A stretch of DNA of 64,000 bases, taken from NCBI RefSeq assembly GCF_003709565.1, contig NZ_QNRC01000020.1, forward strand, positions 1 through 64,000, in the 5' to 3' direction. How positions within the stretch are numbered: position 1 is the stretch's first letter; the number at the start of each line of letters is the position of its first letter. The notes below the pieces were generated by a model that saw only the letters and a list, made by a program, of their open reading frames with translations, was not told the DNA's origin and ran no database searches. Shown here piece after piece: positions 46,622 through 56,595 of the stretch. The stretch comes from Paracoccus sigandri. Its GTDB lineage: Bacteria > Pseudomonadota > Alphaproteobacteria > Rhodobacterales > Rhodobacteraceae. The position numbers were made by a program, and so were the translations under genes.

Positions 46622-47920
46622 TTATTCCGCCGCCTTCGCCATCGGGTTGTTGGGATGGGTGGTCCAGTTGGCATAGCCGCCGCGTGCGATGCCCGTGCGC
46701 AGGTCCACCTCGCCCGGCGCGAGTTCGCGCATGGTGATGCAATCCTCCACCGGGCAGACGTCCAGGCACAGGTTGCAGGCCACGCATTCCTCCTCGATCA
46801 CCTCGAAGATGCGGCCGGGTTTCATGGCGATGGCCTGGTGGCTGGTATCCTCGCAGGCGGCATAGCAGCGGCCGCATTTGATGCAGGCCTGCTGGTCGAT
46901 CCGCGCCTTGGTGACATAGTTCAGGTTCAGGTATTGCCAATCGGTCACATTGGGCACCGCGCGCCCGATCAGGTCGGACAATGCCATCTCGTGGCTGTCC
47001 AGATAGTCGCGCAGCCCGGTGATCATCTCCTGCACCACCTTGAAGCCATAGGTCATCGCCGCCGTGCAGACCTGCACGTTGCCCGCGCCGAGCGCCAGGA
47101 ACTCGGCCGCGTCGCGCCAGGTCGTCACCCCGCCGATGCCGCTGATCGGCAGCCCGCGGGTTTCGGGATGCCGGGCGATCTCGGCCACCATGTTCAGCGC
47201 GATGGGCTTGACGGCGGGCCCGCAATAGCCGCCATGCGCGCCCTTGCCGTCGATGGTCGGTTCCGGCGCGAACAGGTCCAGGTCGACCGAGGTGATCGAG
47301 TTGATCGTGTTGATCAGGCTGACCGCATCGGCGCCGCCGCGTTTCGCCGCCTCGGCCGGCTTGCGGACATCGGTGATGTTGGGCGTCAGCTTCACGATGC
47401 AGGGCATCCGCGAATACTGCTTCACCCAGCGCGTCACCATCTCGATATATTCCGGCACCTGGCCCACGGCGGAACCCATGCCGCGCTCGCTCATCCCGTG
47501 GGGGCAGCCGAAGTTCAGCTCGACCCCGTCGGCGCCGGTATCCTCGATCCGGGCGAGGATGTCGCGCCAGCTCTGCTCGTCGCAGGGCACCATCAGGCTG
47601 ATGACCAGCGCCCGGTCGGGATAGTCGCGCTTGACCTGCTTGATCTCGCGCAGGTTCACCTCCAGCGCCCGGTCGGTGATCAGCTCGATATTGTTCAGGC
47701 CCAGCACGCGCCGGTCGGGACCGTGGATCACGCCGTAGCGCGGGCCGTTGACATTGACGACCGGCGGGCCCTCCGCGCCGAGCGTCTTCCACACGACGCC
47801 GCCCCAGCCGGCCTGGAAGGCGCGGCGGACATTGTATTCCTTGTCCGTCGGCGGCGCCGAGGCCAGCCAGAACGGGTTCGGGGACTTGATCCCTATGAAA
47901 TCGCTGCGAAGATCTGCCAT
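46622..47920 (-). CDS. preA: NAD-dependent dihydropyrimidine dehydrogenase, PreA subunit
   Basis: A 432-residue FMN/Fe-S protein. The FMN barrel has FWLASAPPTDKEYNVRRAFQAGWGGVVWKTLG, GVELNFGCPHGMSERGMG and GIGGVTTWRDAAEFLALGAGNVQVCTAAM. The C-terminus has two 4Fe-4S clusters: CIKCGRCYAACEDTSHQ and CVACNLCLDVCPVEDC. With PreT it reduces uracil and thymine, the first step of reductive pyrimidine breakdown. Unusually, it is separated from preT by a glycosyltransferase gene on the same strand. Confidence 0.96.
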   Translation of the reverse strand: MADLRSDFIGIKSPNPFWLASAPPTDKEYNVRRAFQAGWGGVVWKTLGAEGPPVVNVNGPRYGVIHGPDRRVLGLNNIELITDRALEVNLREIKQVKRDYPDRALVISLMVPCDEQSWRDILARIEDTGADGVELNFGCPHGMSERGMGSAVGQVPEYIEMVTRWVKQYSRMPCIVKLTPNITDVRKPAEAAKRGGADAVSLINTINSITSVDLDLFAPEPTIDGKGAHGGYCGPAVKPIALNMVAEIARHPETRGLPISGIGGVTTWRDAAEFLALGAGNVQVCTAAMTYGFKVVQEMITGLRDYLDSHEMALSDLIGRAVPNVTDWQYLNLNYVTKARIDQQACIKCGRCYAACEDTSHQAIAMKPGRIFEVIEEECVACNLCLDVCPVEDCITMRELAPGEVDLRTGIARGGYANWTTHPNNPMAKAAE

Positions 47921-47939
47921 GTCACCCCCTGTGGCTGCA

Positions 47940-49178
47940 TCATCGATGTGGCTGGTTCAGTTGACTGCGGATTATGTCGCTTCGGTGGCGGAAGACCTCG
48001 TCGCGGGTCAGATGGGCGGCCGAGGCCCCGGCGCGCCGGATCAGCTCGGACAGCCGCGGCCGGTCGGCATCCAGCGCGGCAAGCGAGGCGACAAGCGCGT
48101 CGGTATCGCCGCGCGGCACCAGCAGCCCGGCACCCTGTTCGCCGGTCAGCTCGGCCGAATAGGGATCGCGATAGCCGACCAGCGGCGTGGCGGAATGCAG
48201 GCTCTCGATCAGGTTGCGGGGCGATTCGTCGCTGAGATGGCAGAACAGCAGCAGATGCGCCCTGCGATAGAAGTCGCGCACCCGCGCCGGGTCCGACACG
48301 AAGCCCTCGAAGCGCAGCTCCGTCTCGGTCAGCCCGCCCTCGGCGGCGGCGGCGCGCATCTCGGCCAGCATCTCGCCCTCGCCCAGCCAATGGGCCTCGA
48401 AATCCACGCCCTGCGCCTTCAGCCCGACCAGCACCCGGATCCAGTCCAGGGGGCCCTTCATCGCTGCCGCCCGCCCGCAATAGAGGATGCGCAGCGGACC
48501 CTCGGCGGCGGCATTCGCCTTGGCCGCTATGACATCCGCATCGACCCGGTCGCCATCGGTGAAATGCACGTCCTCCACCTGATGGGGATTCCGGGCGATC
48601 TTGCTGAAATGGCGAAAGACCGTCGCGCCATGCAGCAGGCTCAGGTCGGCGCTGCGGACGGCGCGGTTCTCGTTGCGGGTGAAGATCGCCGCGCGCAGCG
48701 CCGATTTCAGCCGCGCGGGCAGCGATTTGCCGCTTTCCGCGCGAACCACCTGCGATTCGACCCGGTCGAACCAGACCGCATGGGGAATGCCGTGCCGGCG
48801 CGCGACCGAGGCCGCGATCTCGCCCGGATCGCCGATCCAGCCGCCATAGGCGAAGGTGTGATATTGCGTCTCGCGCATCAGTTGCAGCATCTGGCCGGAC
48901 AGCGTGCGGCGCTGGCGCAGCAGGGTCTTCAGGTCATAGGTGTCGGGTAGCGGCACGATGGCGATTTCCGGCGCCGCGATCCCCTCGGCCGCCGCATCCG
49001 CCCAGCCGGCCGGGGGCGGGGCGTCATGGCAGATGGAAAAGGCCGTGACGCGGGCGAAATTCTCGCGCCAGGCTTTCAGGCCCGAAATCGTCTGGCTTTC
49101 GATGAAAAGCCGTCCCGCGGCGTCGCGGAAGATCGGGGCGCTGATGCCCAGCAGCAGAGAATCGTCAGTCTGGCTCAT
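47940..49178 (-). CDS. GT4-like glycosyltransferase between preT and preA
   Basis: A 412-residue GT-B glycosyltransferase, family GT4-like. The C-terminal half has the nucleotide-sugar site: LRILYCGRAAAMKGPLDWIRVLVGL, HWLGEGEML, ELRFEGFV and the Glu-rich SDESPRNLIESLHSATPLVGY. The N-terminal half is less conserved. Overlaps the end of preT by 14 bases and ends 19 bases before preA. Acceptor unknown; typical roles are exopolysaccharide or lipopolysaccharide sugars. No other polysaccharide gene is nearby. Confidence 0.85.
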   Translation of the reverse strand: MSQTDDSLLLGISAPIFRDAAGRLFIESQTISGLKAWRENFARVTAFSICHDAPPPAGWADAAAEGIAAPEIAIVPLPDTYDLKTLLRQRRTLSGQMLQLMRETQYHTFAYGGWIGDPGEIAASVARRHGIPHAVWFDRVESQVVRAESGKSLPARLKSALRAAIFTRNENRAVRSADLSLLHGATVFRHFSKIARNPHQVEDVHFTDGDRVDADVIAAKANAAAEGPLRILYCGRAAAMKGPLDWIRVLVGLKAQGVDFEAHWLGEGEMLAEMRAAAAEGGLTETELRFEGFVSDPARVRDFYRRAHLLLFCHLSDESPRNLIESLHSATPLVGYRDPYSAELTGEQGAGLLVPRGDTDALVASLAALDADRPRLSELIRRAGASAAHLTRDEVFRHRSDIIRSQLNQPHR

Positions 49179-50505
49179 TCAGGAACTCGTGAATATCCTC
49201 GGCGGCGTCCCGACCTTCGGCGACCGCGGTGACTGTCAGATCGTCCCCGCCCGAGGCGCAGTCCCCGCCCGCCCAGACGCCCGGAACCGAGGTCCGGCCG
49301 CGCGCGTCGACGGCGATCTTGCCGCCCTGCAGCGCAAGTCCTTCGGGGATGCCGTCGAGCCTCTGCCCGATGGCGCGAAACAGCTGGTCGGCCCTCAGGC
49401 GGAACCGGTTCGCGGTCAGCATAAGCCCATCGGGGCCGTCCTCGGAATAGGAAAATTCGACCTCGGCCACCGCGCCGTTGCCGTGGATGGCGACCGGCAC
49501 CGCGTTGCAGATGATCCGCACGCCCGCGCTGGTCGCATGGTCCTGCTCGTGCCGGCTGGCGCCCATGCGGTCGCGGCCGCGGCGATAGACGATGGTGACG
49601 TTCTCGGCGCCCAGAAGCCGGGCCTGCACCGCCGCGTCCACGGCGGTCATGCCGCCGCCGATCACCACCACGTCGCGGCCGATGGGCAGGGCGGTCAGGT
49701 CCCCGGCCTGGCGCAGATCGCGGATGAAGGACACCGCGTCCAGCACGTTGCCGCGTTCCTCGCCCTCGGTGCGCAGCCGGTTGACGCCGCCAAGACCCAT
49801 GCCCAGGAACACCGCGTCATGTTCGGCGCGCAACCCCTCCAGCGTGATGTCGCGGCCGAGGCTCTGGTCGTGGCGCAGCTCGATCCCGCCGATGCCCAGA
49901 AGCCATTTCACCTCGGCCTGGGCGAAACCGTCCACCGCCTTGTAGCTGGCGATGCCGTATTCGTTCAGCCCGCCGGGCTTGGGCCGGGCCTCGTAGATCA
50001 CCACGTCATGGCCCTTGGCGGCCAGCCGATGCGCCGCCGACAGGCCCGCCGGCCCGGCGCCGACCACGGCGATGCGCCTGCCGGTGGGTTCGGCGCGGCG
50101 GAAGGGATGGCCCTGGCGCGACATCAGCCCGTCGGTCGCATGGCGCTGCAGCGCGCCGATCTCGACCGGCTGGCCCTCGGCCTCCATCCGCACGCAGGCG
50201 CCTTCGCAAAGGTTCTCGGTCGGGCAGACGCGGGCGCACATGCCGCCCAGGATATTGGCGTGAAAGATCGTCATCGCCGCCGCATCCGGCGTGCCCGTGG
50301 CGATCTGACGGATGAACAGCGGAATGTCGATCGAGGTCGGGCAGGCCGTGACGCAGGGCGCGTCGTGGCAGAAATAGCAGCGGTCGGCGGCGACCTGCGC
50401 CTCGTGGGCATCCAGCGGCGGGGCGACATCGGCGAAATTCGCCGCCAGTTCCGCGGCGCTCAGGCGGCCGGGCAGCACTCCGGGCGACAGTCTGGCTTGG
50501 GACAT
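49165..50505 (-). CDS. preT: NAD-dependent dihydropyrimidine dehydrogenase, PreT subunit
   Basis: A 446-residue flavoprotein related to the glutamate synthase small subunit. N-terminal Fe-S Cys motifs CYFCHDAPCVTACPTSIDIP and MCARVCPTENLCEGAC; FAD-binding GAGPAGLSAAHRLAAKGHDVVIYEARPKPGGLNEYGI; NAD-binding VVIGGGMTAVDAAVQARLLGAENVTIVYRR. It delivers electrons from NADH to PreA. First gene of preT-glycosyltransferase-preA. Confidence 0.95.
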   Translation of the reverse strand: MSQARLSPGVLPGRLSAAELAANFADVAPPLDAHEAQVAADRCYFCHDAPCVTACPTSIDIPLFIRQIATGTPDAAAMTIFHANILGGMCARVCPTENLCEGACVRMEAEGQPVEIGALQRHATDGLMSRQGHPFRRAEPTGRRIAVVGAGPAGLSAAHRLAAKGHDVVIYEARPKPGGLNEYGIASYKAVDGFAQAEVKWLLGIGGIELRHDQSLGRDITLEGLRAEHDAVFLGMGLGGVNRLRTEGEERGNVLDAVSFIRDLRQAGDLTALPIGRDVVVIGGGMTAVDAAVQARLLGAENVTIVYRRGRDRMGASRHEQDHATSAGVRIICNAVPVAIHGNGAVAEVEFSYSEDGPDGLMLTANRFRLRADQLFRAIGQRLDGIPEGLALQGGKIAVDARGRTSVPGVWAGGDCASGGDDLTVTAVAEGRDAAEDIHEFLNEPD

Positions 50506-50602
50506 TTGCGTCTCCTGGCACTCCTGTTGGTCCGTTCAGGCTGGCACAGGTCCGAAATTTTATCAAAGGGTAAAATCACGGCGCGGGGTTTCTGCCCGGA
50601 TT

Positions 50603-51901
50603 TCAGGCGGGCAGGTCCAGAATCGCGGCAAGCCCGCCCATTTCCGCGCGGCCCAGCCGCAGTTCGCCGCCATGCAGGGCGGCCAGGTCGGCGACGATGG
50701 CCAGGCCCAGCCCGCTTCCGGCCGGGCCCTGTTCGTCCAGGCGCGCGCCGCGGATCAGCGCGCGGGGGGCGTCGGTCTCGGCCATGCCGGGGCCGTCATC
50801 CTCGATGCGGATCACCAGCCGGCCATCGCCACCCGTCACCCGCAGGGCCAGCCGGCTTCGGCCCCATTTCACCGCGTTCTCGGCCAGGTTGCCGATCATC
50901 TCCTCCAGGTCCTGCCGCTCTCCGGCGAAGCTGGCGTCGGGCGGGCAGTCGATCAGCGGGCGGATGCCCTTGTCCTCCATCGGCCAGCGCAGCACCAGCA
51001 TGATGTCGCCGATCACCGGCGCGACGGGCGTGCGCTGACCCAGGATCCGGGGCGAGGCGGCGCGGGCGCGGCGCAGGTGCCAGCCGATCAGCCGGTCCAT
51101 GCGAGTGATCAGCTTGTGGCCCGCATGGCCGTCCGGCAGTTCATTGGCCAGCGCCGCCAAGGGGGTCTTCAGCGAATGGGCCAGGTTGCCCAGGTGCTGG
51201 CGCGACCGGGCCAGAAGCGTGGCGTTCTGGTCCAGCGCGGCATTGATCTCGGTCGTCAGGGGGCGCAGTTCCGACACGTCCGGCAGGCCCAGCCGCTCGG
51301 CCTTGCCCGCCCGCACCTGCCGCAGATCCGCGCCCAGCCGGTCGAGGCTGCGCAACCCCGCCGTCACCTGCACCACGCTGGCCGCCGCCAGCCCCAGCCC
51401 CAGCACGATCAGCGCCAGCCCCAGCGGGCCGCGGATCTGGCGCAGGCTTTCCTCGATCTGCTGCTGCGGCGCGGTCACGGTGATGGCGATCAGCGCGTCG
51501 CTGTCGGGGATGGTCAGTTCGCGGCGCAGCACCCGCAGCGCCGCGCCATCGGCGCCCATGCCGCGCCCGCCGGTGAATTCGCCGCCCGGTCCCGCCAGCC
51601 GCCCGTCCAGCAGCGAAGCCGAGCGCGCGAAGACCTGCCCGTCGGCCTCGGCCTGCCAGTACCAGCCGGTCAGCGGCAGGGTCAGGCGCGGATCGGCGGG
51701 CGGGTCGTCGACCTCGATCCGGCCGCTGCTCTCGATCTCCAGGCTGGCGATCAGCGCATCGGCCAGCGCCCCGGCCTCGGCATCGAAGCGGTCGGTGACG
51801 AAATCCTCGAGCAGCGCCGACAGGAACAGGAAGGCCGCCAGCAGCGCCGCCGTCAGCCAGACCGCCGCAAGGACCAGAAGCCGGGCGCGGATCGAGCGCA
51901 T
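50603..51901 (-). CDS. sensor histidine kinase (PhoQ-like)
   Basis: A 432-residue membrane kinase: N-terminal helix LLVLAAVWLTAALLAAFLFLSAL (about 8-30), periplasmic domain (31-158), second helix LGLALIVLGLGLAAASVV (about 160-177), a short HAMP-like linker, H-box NLAHSLKTPLAAL (His242), N-box NLAENAVKWG, G1 IEDDGPGM and G2 GSGLGLAIV. Start TGATG-overlaps the response regulator stop. The periplasmic domain probably senses an envelope signal, perhaps through the neighbouring PepSY proteins. Confidence 0.93.
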   Translation of the reverse strand: MRSIRARLLVLAAVWLTAALLAAFLFLSALLEDFVTDRFDAEAGALADALIASLEIESSGRIEVDDPPADPRLTLPLTGWYWQAEADGQVFARSASLLDGRLAGPGGEFTGGRGMGADGAALRVLRRELTIPDSDALIAITVTAPQQQIEESLRQIRGPLGLALIVLGLGLAAASVVQVTAGLRSLDRLGADLRQVRAGKAERLGLPDVSELRPLTTEINAALDQNATLLARSRQHLGNLAHSLKTPLAALANELPDGHAGHKLITRMDRLIGWHLRRARAASPRILGQRTPVAPVIGDIMLVLRWPMEDKGIRPLIDCPPDASFAGERQDLEEMIGNLAENAVKWGRSRLALRVTGGDGRLVIRIEDDGPGMAETDAPRALIRGARLDEQGPAGSGLGLAIVADLAALHGGELRLGRAEMGGLAAILDLPA

Positions 51902-52563
51902 CAGCCATCCGTCCGCAGCACGTATCCCTCGCCGCGCCGGGTCTCGATCACGCCCTCGCCGATCTTGCGGCGCAGCCGGCCGATCACCACCTCGATCGAC
52001 TTGAAATCGCGGTCGGCATCGGCCTCGTAGAGATGTTCGGACAGCTCGGTTCGGCTGACGATGCGGTTCTGGTGATGGATCAGATAGGCCAGGATGCGGG
52101 TCTCGAACGGGGTCAGCTTCAGCGCCACGCCGTCGCGGGTGATGACCCCCAGCTGGCTGTCCAGCTGCAGCCGCCCGGCGCCGATCACCGGCCGCGCATG
52201 GCCCGCCGCGCGGCGGATCAGCGTCTGGCATCGCAGCACGACCTCGTCCAGGCGGAAGGGCTTGACCGCATAGTCGTCGGCGCCGGCGCGGAAACCGGCG
52301 ACCTTGTCGGTCCAGTCGCCGCGTGCGGTCAGGATCAGCACCGGCATGGCGATGCCCTGGTCGCGCCAGCGGGTCAGCACCTCGATCCCCGGCATTCCCG
52401 GCAGGCCCAGGTCCAGGATCGCCACGTCATAGCTTTCGGTCGCGCCCAGGAACTCGCCCTCGGCGCCGTCGCCCGCGCGGTCGGTCACGAAACCCGCATC
52501 CTGCATGGCCGCGGCAAGCTGCCCGGCCAGCACCGGATCATCCTCGACGATCAATGCCCGCAT
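51901..52563 (-). CDS. OmpR/PhoP-family response regulator
   Basis: A 220-residue regulator with receiver domain (acidic pocket EDD at 7-9, phospho-Asp51 in DLGLPGMPG, LTARGD, Lys in YAVKPF) and a C-terminal winged helix (LTPFETRILAYLIHHQNRIVSRTELSEHLYEADADRDFKSIEVVIGRLRRKIG). Starts directly after the PepSY gene stop and ends overlapping the kinase start. Confidence 0.95.
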   Translation of the reverse strand: MRALIVEDDPVLAGQLAAAMQDAGFVTDRAGDGAEGEFLGATESYDVAILDLGLPGMPGIEVLTRWRDQGIAMPVLILTARGDWTDKVAGFRAGADDYAVKPFRLDEVVLRCQTLIRRAAGHARPVIGAGRLQLDSQLGVITRDGVALKLTPFETRILAYLIHHQNRIVSRTELSEHLYEADADRDFKSIEVVIGRLRRKIGEGVIETRRGEGYVLRTDG

Positions 52564-52983
52564 TCAGTCCTCATCCCTCATGCCGCGCCCGAAAGGCTGC
52601 CCATGCGGGCGCCCGCGCGGCCCCAGCCCCGGCCCGGATCTTGCGCCGGTCCTCAATGCCTCGATCTGGCCCCGGCCCGCAACCTCCAGGAAACGCCCGT
52701 CGCGCGCATCGACGCGGATCTGCAGCATCTGCCGGCGCGGCGTGACCAGCCGGAACTCGTAGACCAGCGCCGCGCCCAGATCACGCTCCTGCGGCAGGGG
52801 CGGGCGCGCCTCGGCGGCGATCAGCCGGCCGACATAGCGGTCGCTGACGCGGCGGGCGATCTCGTGCAGGGGCAGGGGGCGGAACTCGTCGAAGATCGGC
52901 GGCGGCTCCTGCGCCGCAACCGGCAGGGCCGCGGGGGAAAGGGCCGCCAGAATCAGGGCAAGGCTGGTCGAAAGGCGCGTCAT
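52564..52983 (-). CDS. secreted PepSY-domain protein
   Basis: A 139-residue protein with a signal peptide (MTRLSTSLALILAALSPAALPVAA). A single PepSY-type domain follows: HEIARRVSDRYVGRLIAAEARPP...LVYEFRLVTPRRQMLQIRVDARDGRFLEVAGRG. The C-terminus is basic and Gly/Pro-rich. PepSY domains are thought to inhibit or modulate periplasmic proteins. Head of the operon with the response regulator and kinase, so it may set the signalling threshold. Confidence 0.88.
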   Translation of the reverse strand: MTRLSTSLALILAALSPAALPVAAQEPPPIFDEFRPLPLHEIARRVSDRYVGRLIAAEARPPLPQERDLGAALVYEFRLVTPRRQMLQIRVDARDGRFLEVAGRGQIEALRTGARSGPGLGPRGRPHGQPFGRGMRDED

Positions 52984-53128
52984 GGCGGCGATCATGCGCG
53001 GCGCGGCCCCAATGGAAACCAAATGGCGCGTTGGCGGTTCGTTCGGACAGGGCCCGCTAGAACCTGATTCGTCCGGGGCGCGGATTCGCATGGCCCGACG
53101 GGACGGGAATTCAAGGAAGGAAAGACCT

Positions 53129-54106
53129 ATGAGCAGGATCAGACTGACGACCTCGGCCGCGATCGTGGCGCTTGGCTGCGCGCTGGGGGGGGCGGCGCTG
53201 GCGCAGGACGCGGCCCGGATGCCGGCCTGGCTGCAGGGGCTGGATCTGCAGAACGTGCAGACCGAGACGAAGCGGCAGGGCGGGCAGGAAATCGAGGGCC
53301 GGCTGCCCGGCGGCGGCAAGATCGAGGTGAAGCTGGACCGCGACGGCAACCCGGTCGAGATCGAGGCCGACGACGTGCCCCTGCCGCAGCAGGTGATCGA
53401 CGCGGTCCTGCCCGACGCGGTGCGCGGCCACGAGGCGATGGGGCTGTTCGCCCGCATCCAGGACATCAAGACCGAGCGTGGCAGGATCGAGGTCGAGGGC
53501 TATCAGCAGAACGGCGACGACCTGGAGCTGGAATTCGACGCCGAGGGCCGGCTGGTCGCGATCGATGCCGATGACACCGCGCTGCCGCAATCGCTGGTCG
53601 ACGCGCTGCTGCCCCAGGCGGTGCTGGGCAGCGACGTGCTGGGCCAGTTCGCCAGCATCGACGAGATCAAGCTGCATGGCGAAGGCCGGTTCCGCGTCGA
53701 GGGCCGGGACGAGACCGGCCAGCATGTCCGGGTGATGGTCGACCAGGACGGCCGGCTGCTGCGCTTCGGACGCGACGATGGCAGCCGCAAGGGCCCTGGC
53801 GGCTGGCAGGAACGCGGCGCGCATGGTGAACGCGGCGCGCATGGCGACGCCCCCCGCGCGCGCTTCCACGGCGAAGGGATGCGCCCCGATCCGCGCCGTT
53901 CGGGCGGTCCGCGCGCAGAAGCCCCGGAACTGGCCTTCGACCCGGTCGAGGTCAACCAGCGCCTGACCGAGGCCGGCTATTCCGGCTTCGGCCTGTTGCG
54001 CCAGGACGGCCCGCGCCTGGTTCTCGAAGCGCAGAACCCCGCTGGAGAGCCGGTCACCCTGGAACTCGACAGCGCCGGAGAGGTCGTGCGCGAAACCGCC
54101 CGCTGA
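53129..54106 (+). CDS. secreted protein with tandem PepSY-like repeats
   Basis: A 325-residue protein with a signal peptide (MSRIRLTTSAAIVALGCALGGAALA). It has two clear tandem units of about 75-80 residues (EIEADDVPLPQQVIDAVLPDAVRGHEAMGLFARIQDIKTERGRIEVEG and AIDADDTALPQSLVDALLPQAVLGSDVLGQFASIDEIKLHGEGRFRVEG), a partial N-terminal unit, a His/Arg/Gly-rich linker with an ERGAHG repeat, and a last PepSY-like unit (FDPVEVNQRLTEAGYSGFGLLRQDGPRLVLEAQNPAGE). Divergent from the PepSY/two-component operon, so a likely regulon member. AAGGAAGG precedes the ATG. Confidence 0.85.
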   Translation: MSRIRLTTSAAIVALGCALGGAALAQDAARMPAWLQGLDLQNVQTETKRQGGQEIEGRLPGGGKIEVKLDRDGNPVEIEADDVPLPQQVIDAVLPDAVRGHEAMGLFARIQDIKTERGRIEVEGYQQNGDDLELEFDAEGRLVAIDADDTALPQSLVDALLPQAVLGSDVLGQFASIDEIKLHGEGRFRVEGRDETGQHVRVMVDQDGRLLRFGRDDGSRKGPGGWQERGAHGERGAHGDAPRARFHGEGMRPDPRRSGGPRAEAPELAFDPVEVNQRLTEAGYSGFGLLRQDGPRLVLEAQNPAGEPVTLELDSAGEVVRETAR

Positions 54107-54128
54107 TCGCTGCCGCTCACGGAACAAT

Positions 54129-54157
54129 GAAGGCGCCCTCCGCAAGGGGGCGCCTTC
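54129..54157. terminator. hairpin between convergent genes
   Basis: GAAGGCGCCC (54129-54138) and GGGCGCCTTC (54148-54157) form a perfect 10-bp stem with a 9-base loop, between the PepSY-repeat gene and the convergent transglycosylase gene. It is symmetric, so it can serve both; no T-run follows. Confidence 0.65.
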
Positions 54158-54177
54158 GCACGAAGCCCCCGCGCGGA

Positions 54178-54633
54178 TCAGCCGCGCAGCCCGGTCTCCT
54201 CCAGCAGGCCCTTGCGCTTGGCCTCATAGTAATAGCCGCGCGCATACCAGCCGACGGCCGCGTCGTGATTGCCGCCCGCCACCAGATAGGCGCCGCGCAG
54301 ATATTTCACCCCGTATTGCAGATTCGTGTCGGCATCCAGCAAGCCGCTGTCCGGCCCGCGATAGCCCATCGTCCGCGCGGTCTGCGGCAGAAGCTGCATC
54401 AAGCCGTAATAAGGCCCGTTGCGCGCATCGGGCCGATGGCCGGATTCGCGGATGACCACCCGCTGCACCAGCGAGGGCGGCACACGATGATGCGCCGCCC
54501 AGTAATTGATCCGCGACCGCAGATAGGGCGTCTCGTTGGGATAGAGCCCCGCCCCGCCGCGCTCCTCGCGCCTGCCGCCCCCGCCGCAGGCCGCCAGCGC
54601 CAGGACCGCCAGCAGCACCCCGCGCCGTCCCAT
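54178..54633 (-). CDS. lytic transglycosylase lipoprotein
   Basis: A 151-residue protein: lipoprotein signal MGRRGVLLAVLALAAC (lipobox LALAAC), then an SLT/goose-lysozyme-like domain with catalytic Glu in VVIRESGHRPDARN, YYGLMQLLPQTARTMGYRG, DADTNLQYGVKYLRGAYLVAGGNHDAAVGWYARGYYYEAKRKGL. It cleaves peptidoglycan glycan strands at the outer membrane face. Its ATG and ribosome binding site (CAGAGAAG) lie within or at the edge of a dispersed repeat copy. Confidence 0.92.
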   Translation of the reverse strand: MGRRGVLLAVLALAACGGGGRREERGGAGLYPNETPYLRSRINYWAAHHRVPPSLVQRVVIRESGHRPDARNGPYYGLMQLLPQTARTMGYRGPDSGLLDADTNLQYGVKYLRGAYLVAGGNHDAAVGWYARGYYYEAKRKGLLEETGLRG

Positions 54634-54700
54634 CTTCTCTGTTGCCGAAATACCCCGGGGGGTGAGGCGCGCCAGCGCCGAGGGGGGCAGCGCCCCCCTT
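54634..54700. repeat. dispersed repeat, copy 7, at the transglycosylase start
   Basis: Reverse strand: CCGGGGTATTTCGGCAACAG then AGAAG (54658-54634), directly followed by the ATG of the transglycosylase. The hairpin AGGGGGG (54681-54687)/CCCCCCT (54693-54699) is part of a 20-mer identical to 789-808. Confidence 0.8.
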
Positions 54701-54730
54701 TCCCCGCCGGCCGTTCCCGACCCCGCCGCT

Positions 54731-56119
<1,389 letters not shown>

Positions 56120-56148
56120 TTCTCGTTCCTTCCGTCTGTGGCGGCAAG

Positions 56149-56200
56149 CCGGGGGTTTTGCACCCCCGGACCCCCGCAGGATATTTGGACCAAGGCGAAG
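56149..56200. repeat. dispersed repeat, copy 8, upstream of lpd
   Basis: Hairpin CCGGGGG (56149-56155)/CCCCCGG (56163-56169), then ACCCCCGCAGGATATTTGGA and CCAAGGCGAAG to 56200, ending right at the MAPEG stop codon. Inside an operon, so it may reduce or set readthrough to lpd. Confidence 0.75.
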
Positions 56201-56593
56201 TCAGATGAGGCTCGCCAGGATCATCAGCATTGTCGCCGCGAAGCCCAGGGCCCAGATGACCGAGCGCCAGGGCACCCAGCCGAGGACATAGGCGGGGATG
56301 TAGAGCAGGCGCGCGCCCAGGTAGATCCAGGCGCAGGCCGCCGTCAGGGCCGAGGCCTGCCCGCCGGCCACCGTGACCAAGACGGCGATGGCGAAGAGGA
56401 TCAGCCCCTCGAAATGGTTGTTCAGCGCGCGTTGCAGGCGGCCGGCCGTGCCGGTCAGCATGGGCGCCTGGTCGCGCGGGCCCATGGCGACCTTCGGGCC
56501 GACCTGGCGGTTCGCGGCGATCGAATAGGCGGCGAACTGAAGCCCCTGGAGCAGGGCTGCAAGCGCCAGGACGGTCAGTTCGGTCGACATCAT
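56201..56593 (-). CDS. MAPEG-family membrane protein
   Basis: A 130-residue four-helix protein of the MAPEG type: ELTVLALAALLQGLQFAAYSIAANRQVG, QAPMLTGTAGRLQRALNNHFEGLILFAIAVLVTVAGG, IYLGARLLYIPAYVLGWVPWRSVIWALGFAATMLMILASLI. Family members include glutathione-linked enzymes, but no activity can be assigned. It lies in the suc operon between the small gene at 56596 and lpd. Confidence 0.88.
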   Translation of the reverse strand: MMSTELTVLALAALLQGLQFAAYSIAANRQVGPKVAMGPRDQAPMLTGTAGRLQRALNNHFEGLILFAIAVLVTVAGGQASALTAACAWIYLGARLLYIPAYVLGWVPWRSVIWALGFAATMLMILASLI

Positions 56594-56595
56594 TC

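Noticed and set aside
53800..53850. Short tandem DNA repeat encoding ERGAHG as a possible CRISPR-like or slippage array
   Set aside because: Only two to three units inside a coding linker; no spacers and no cas genes.
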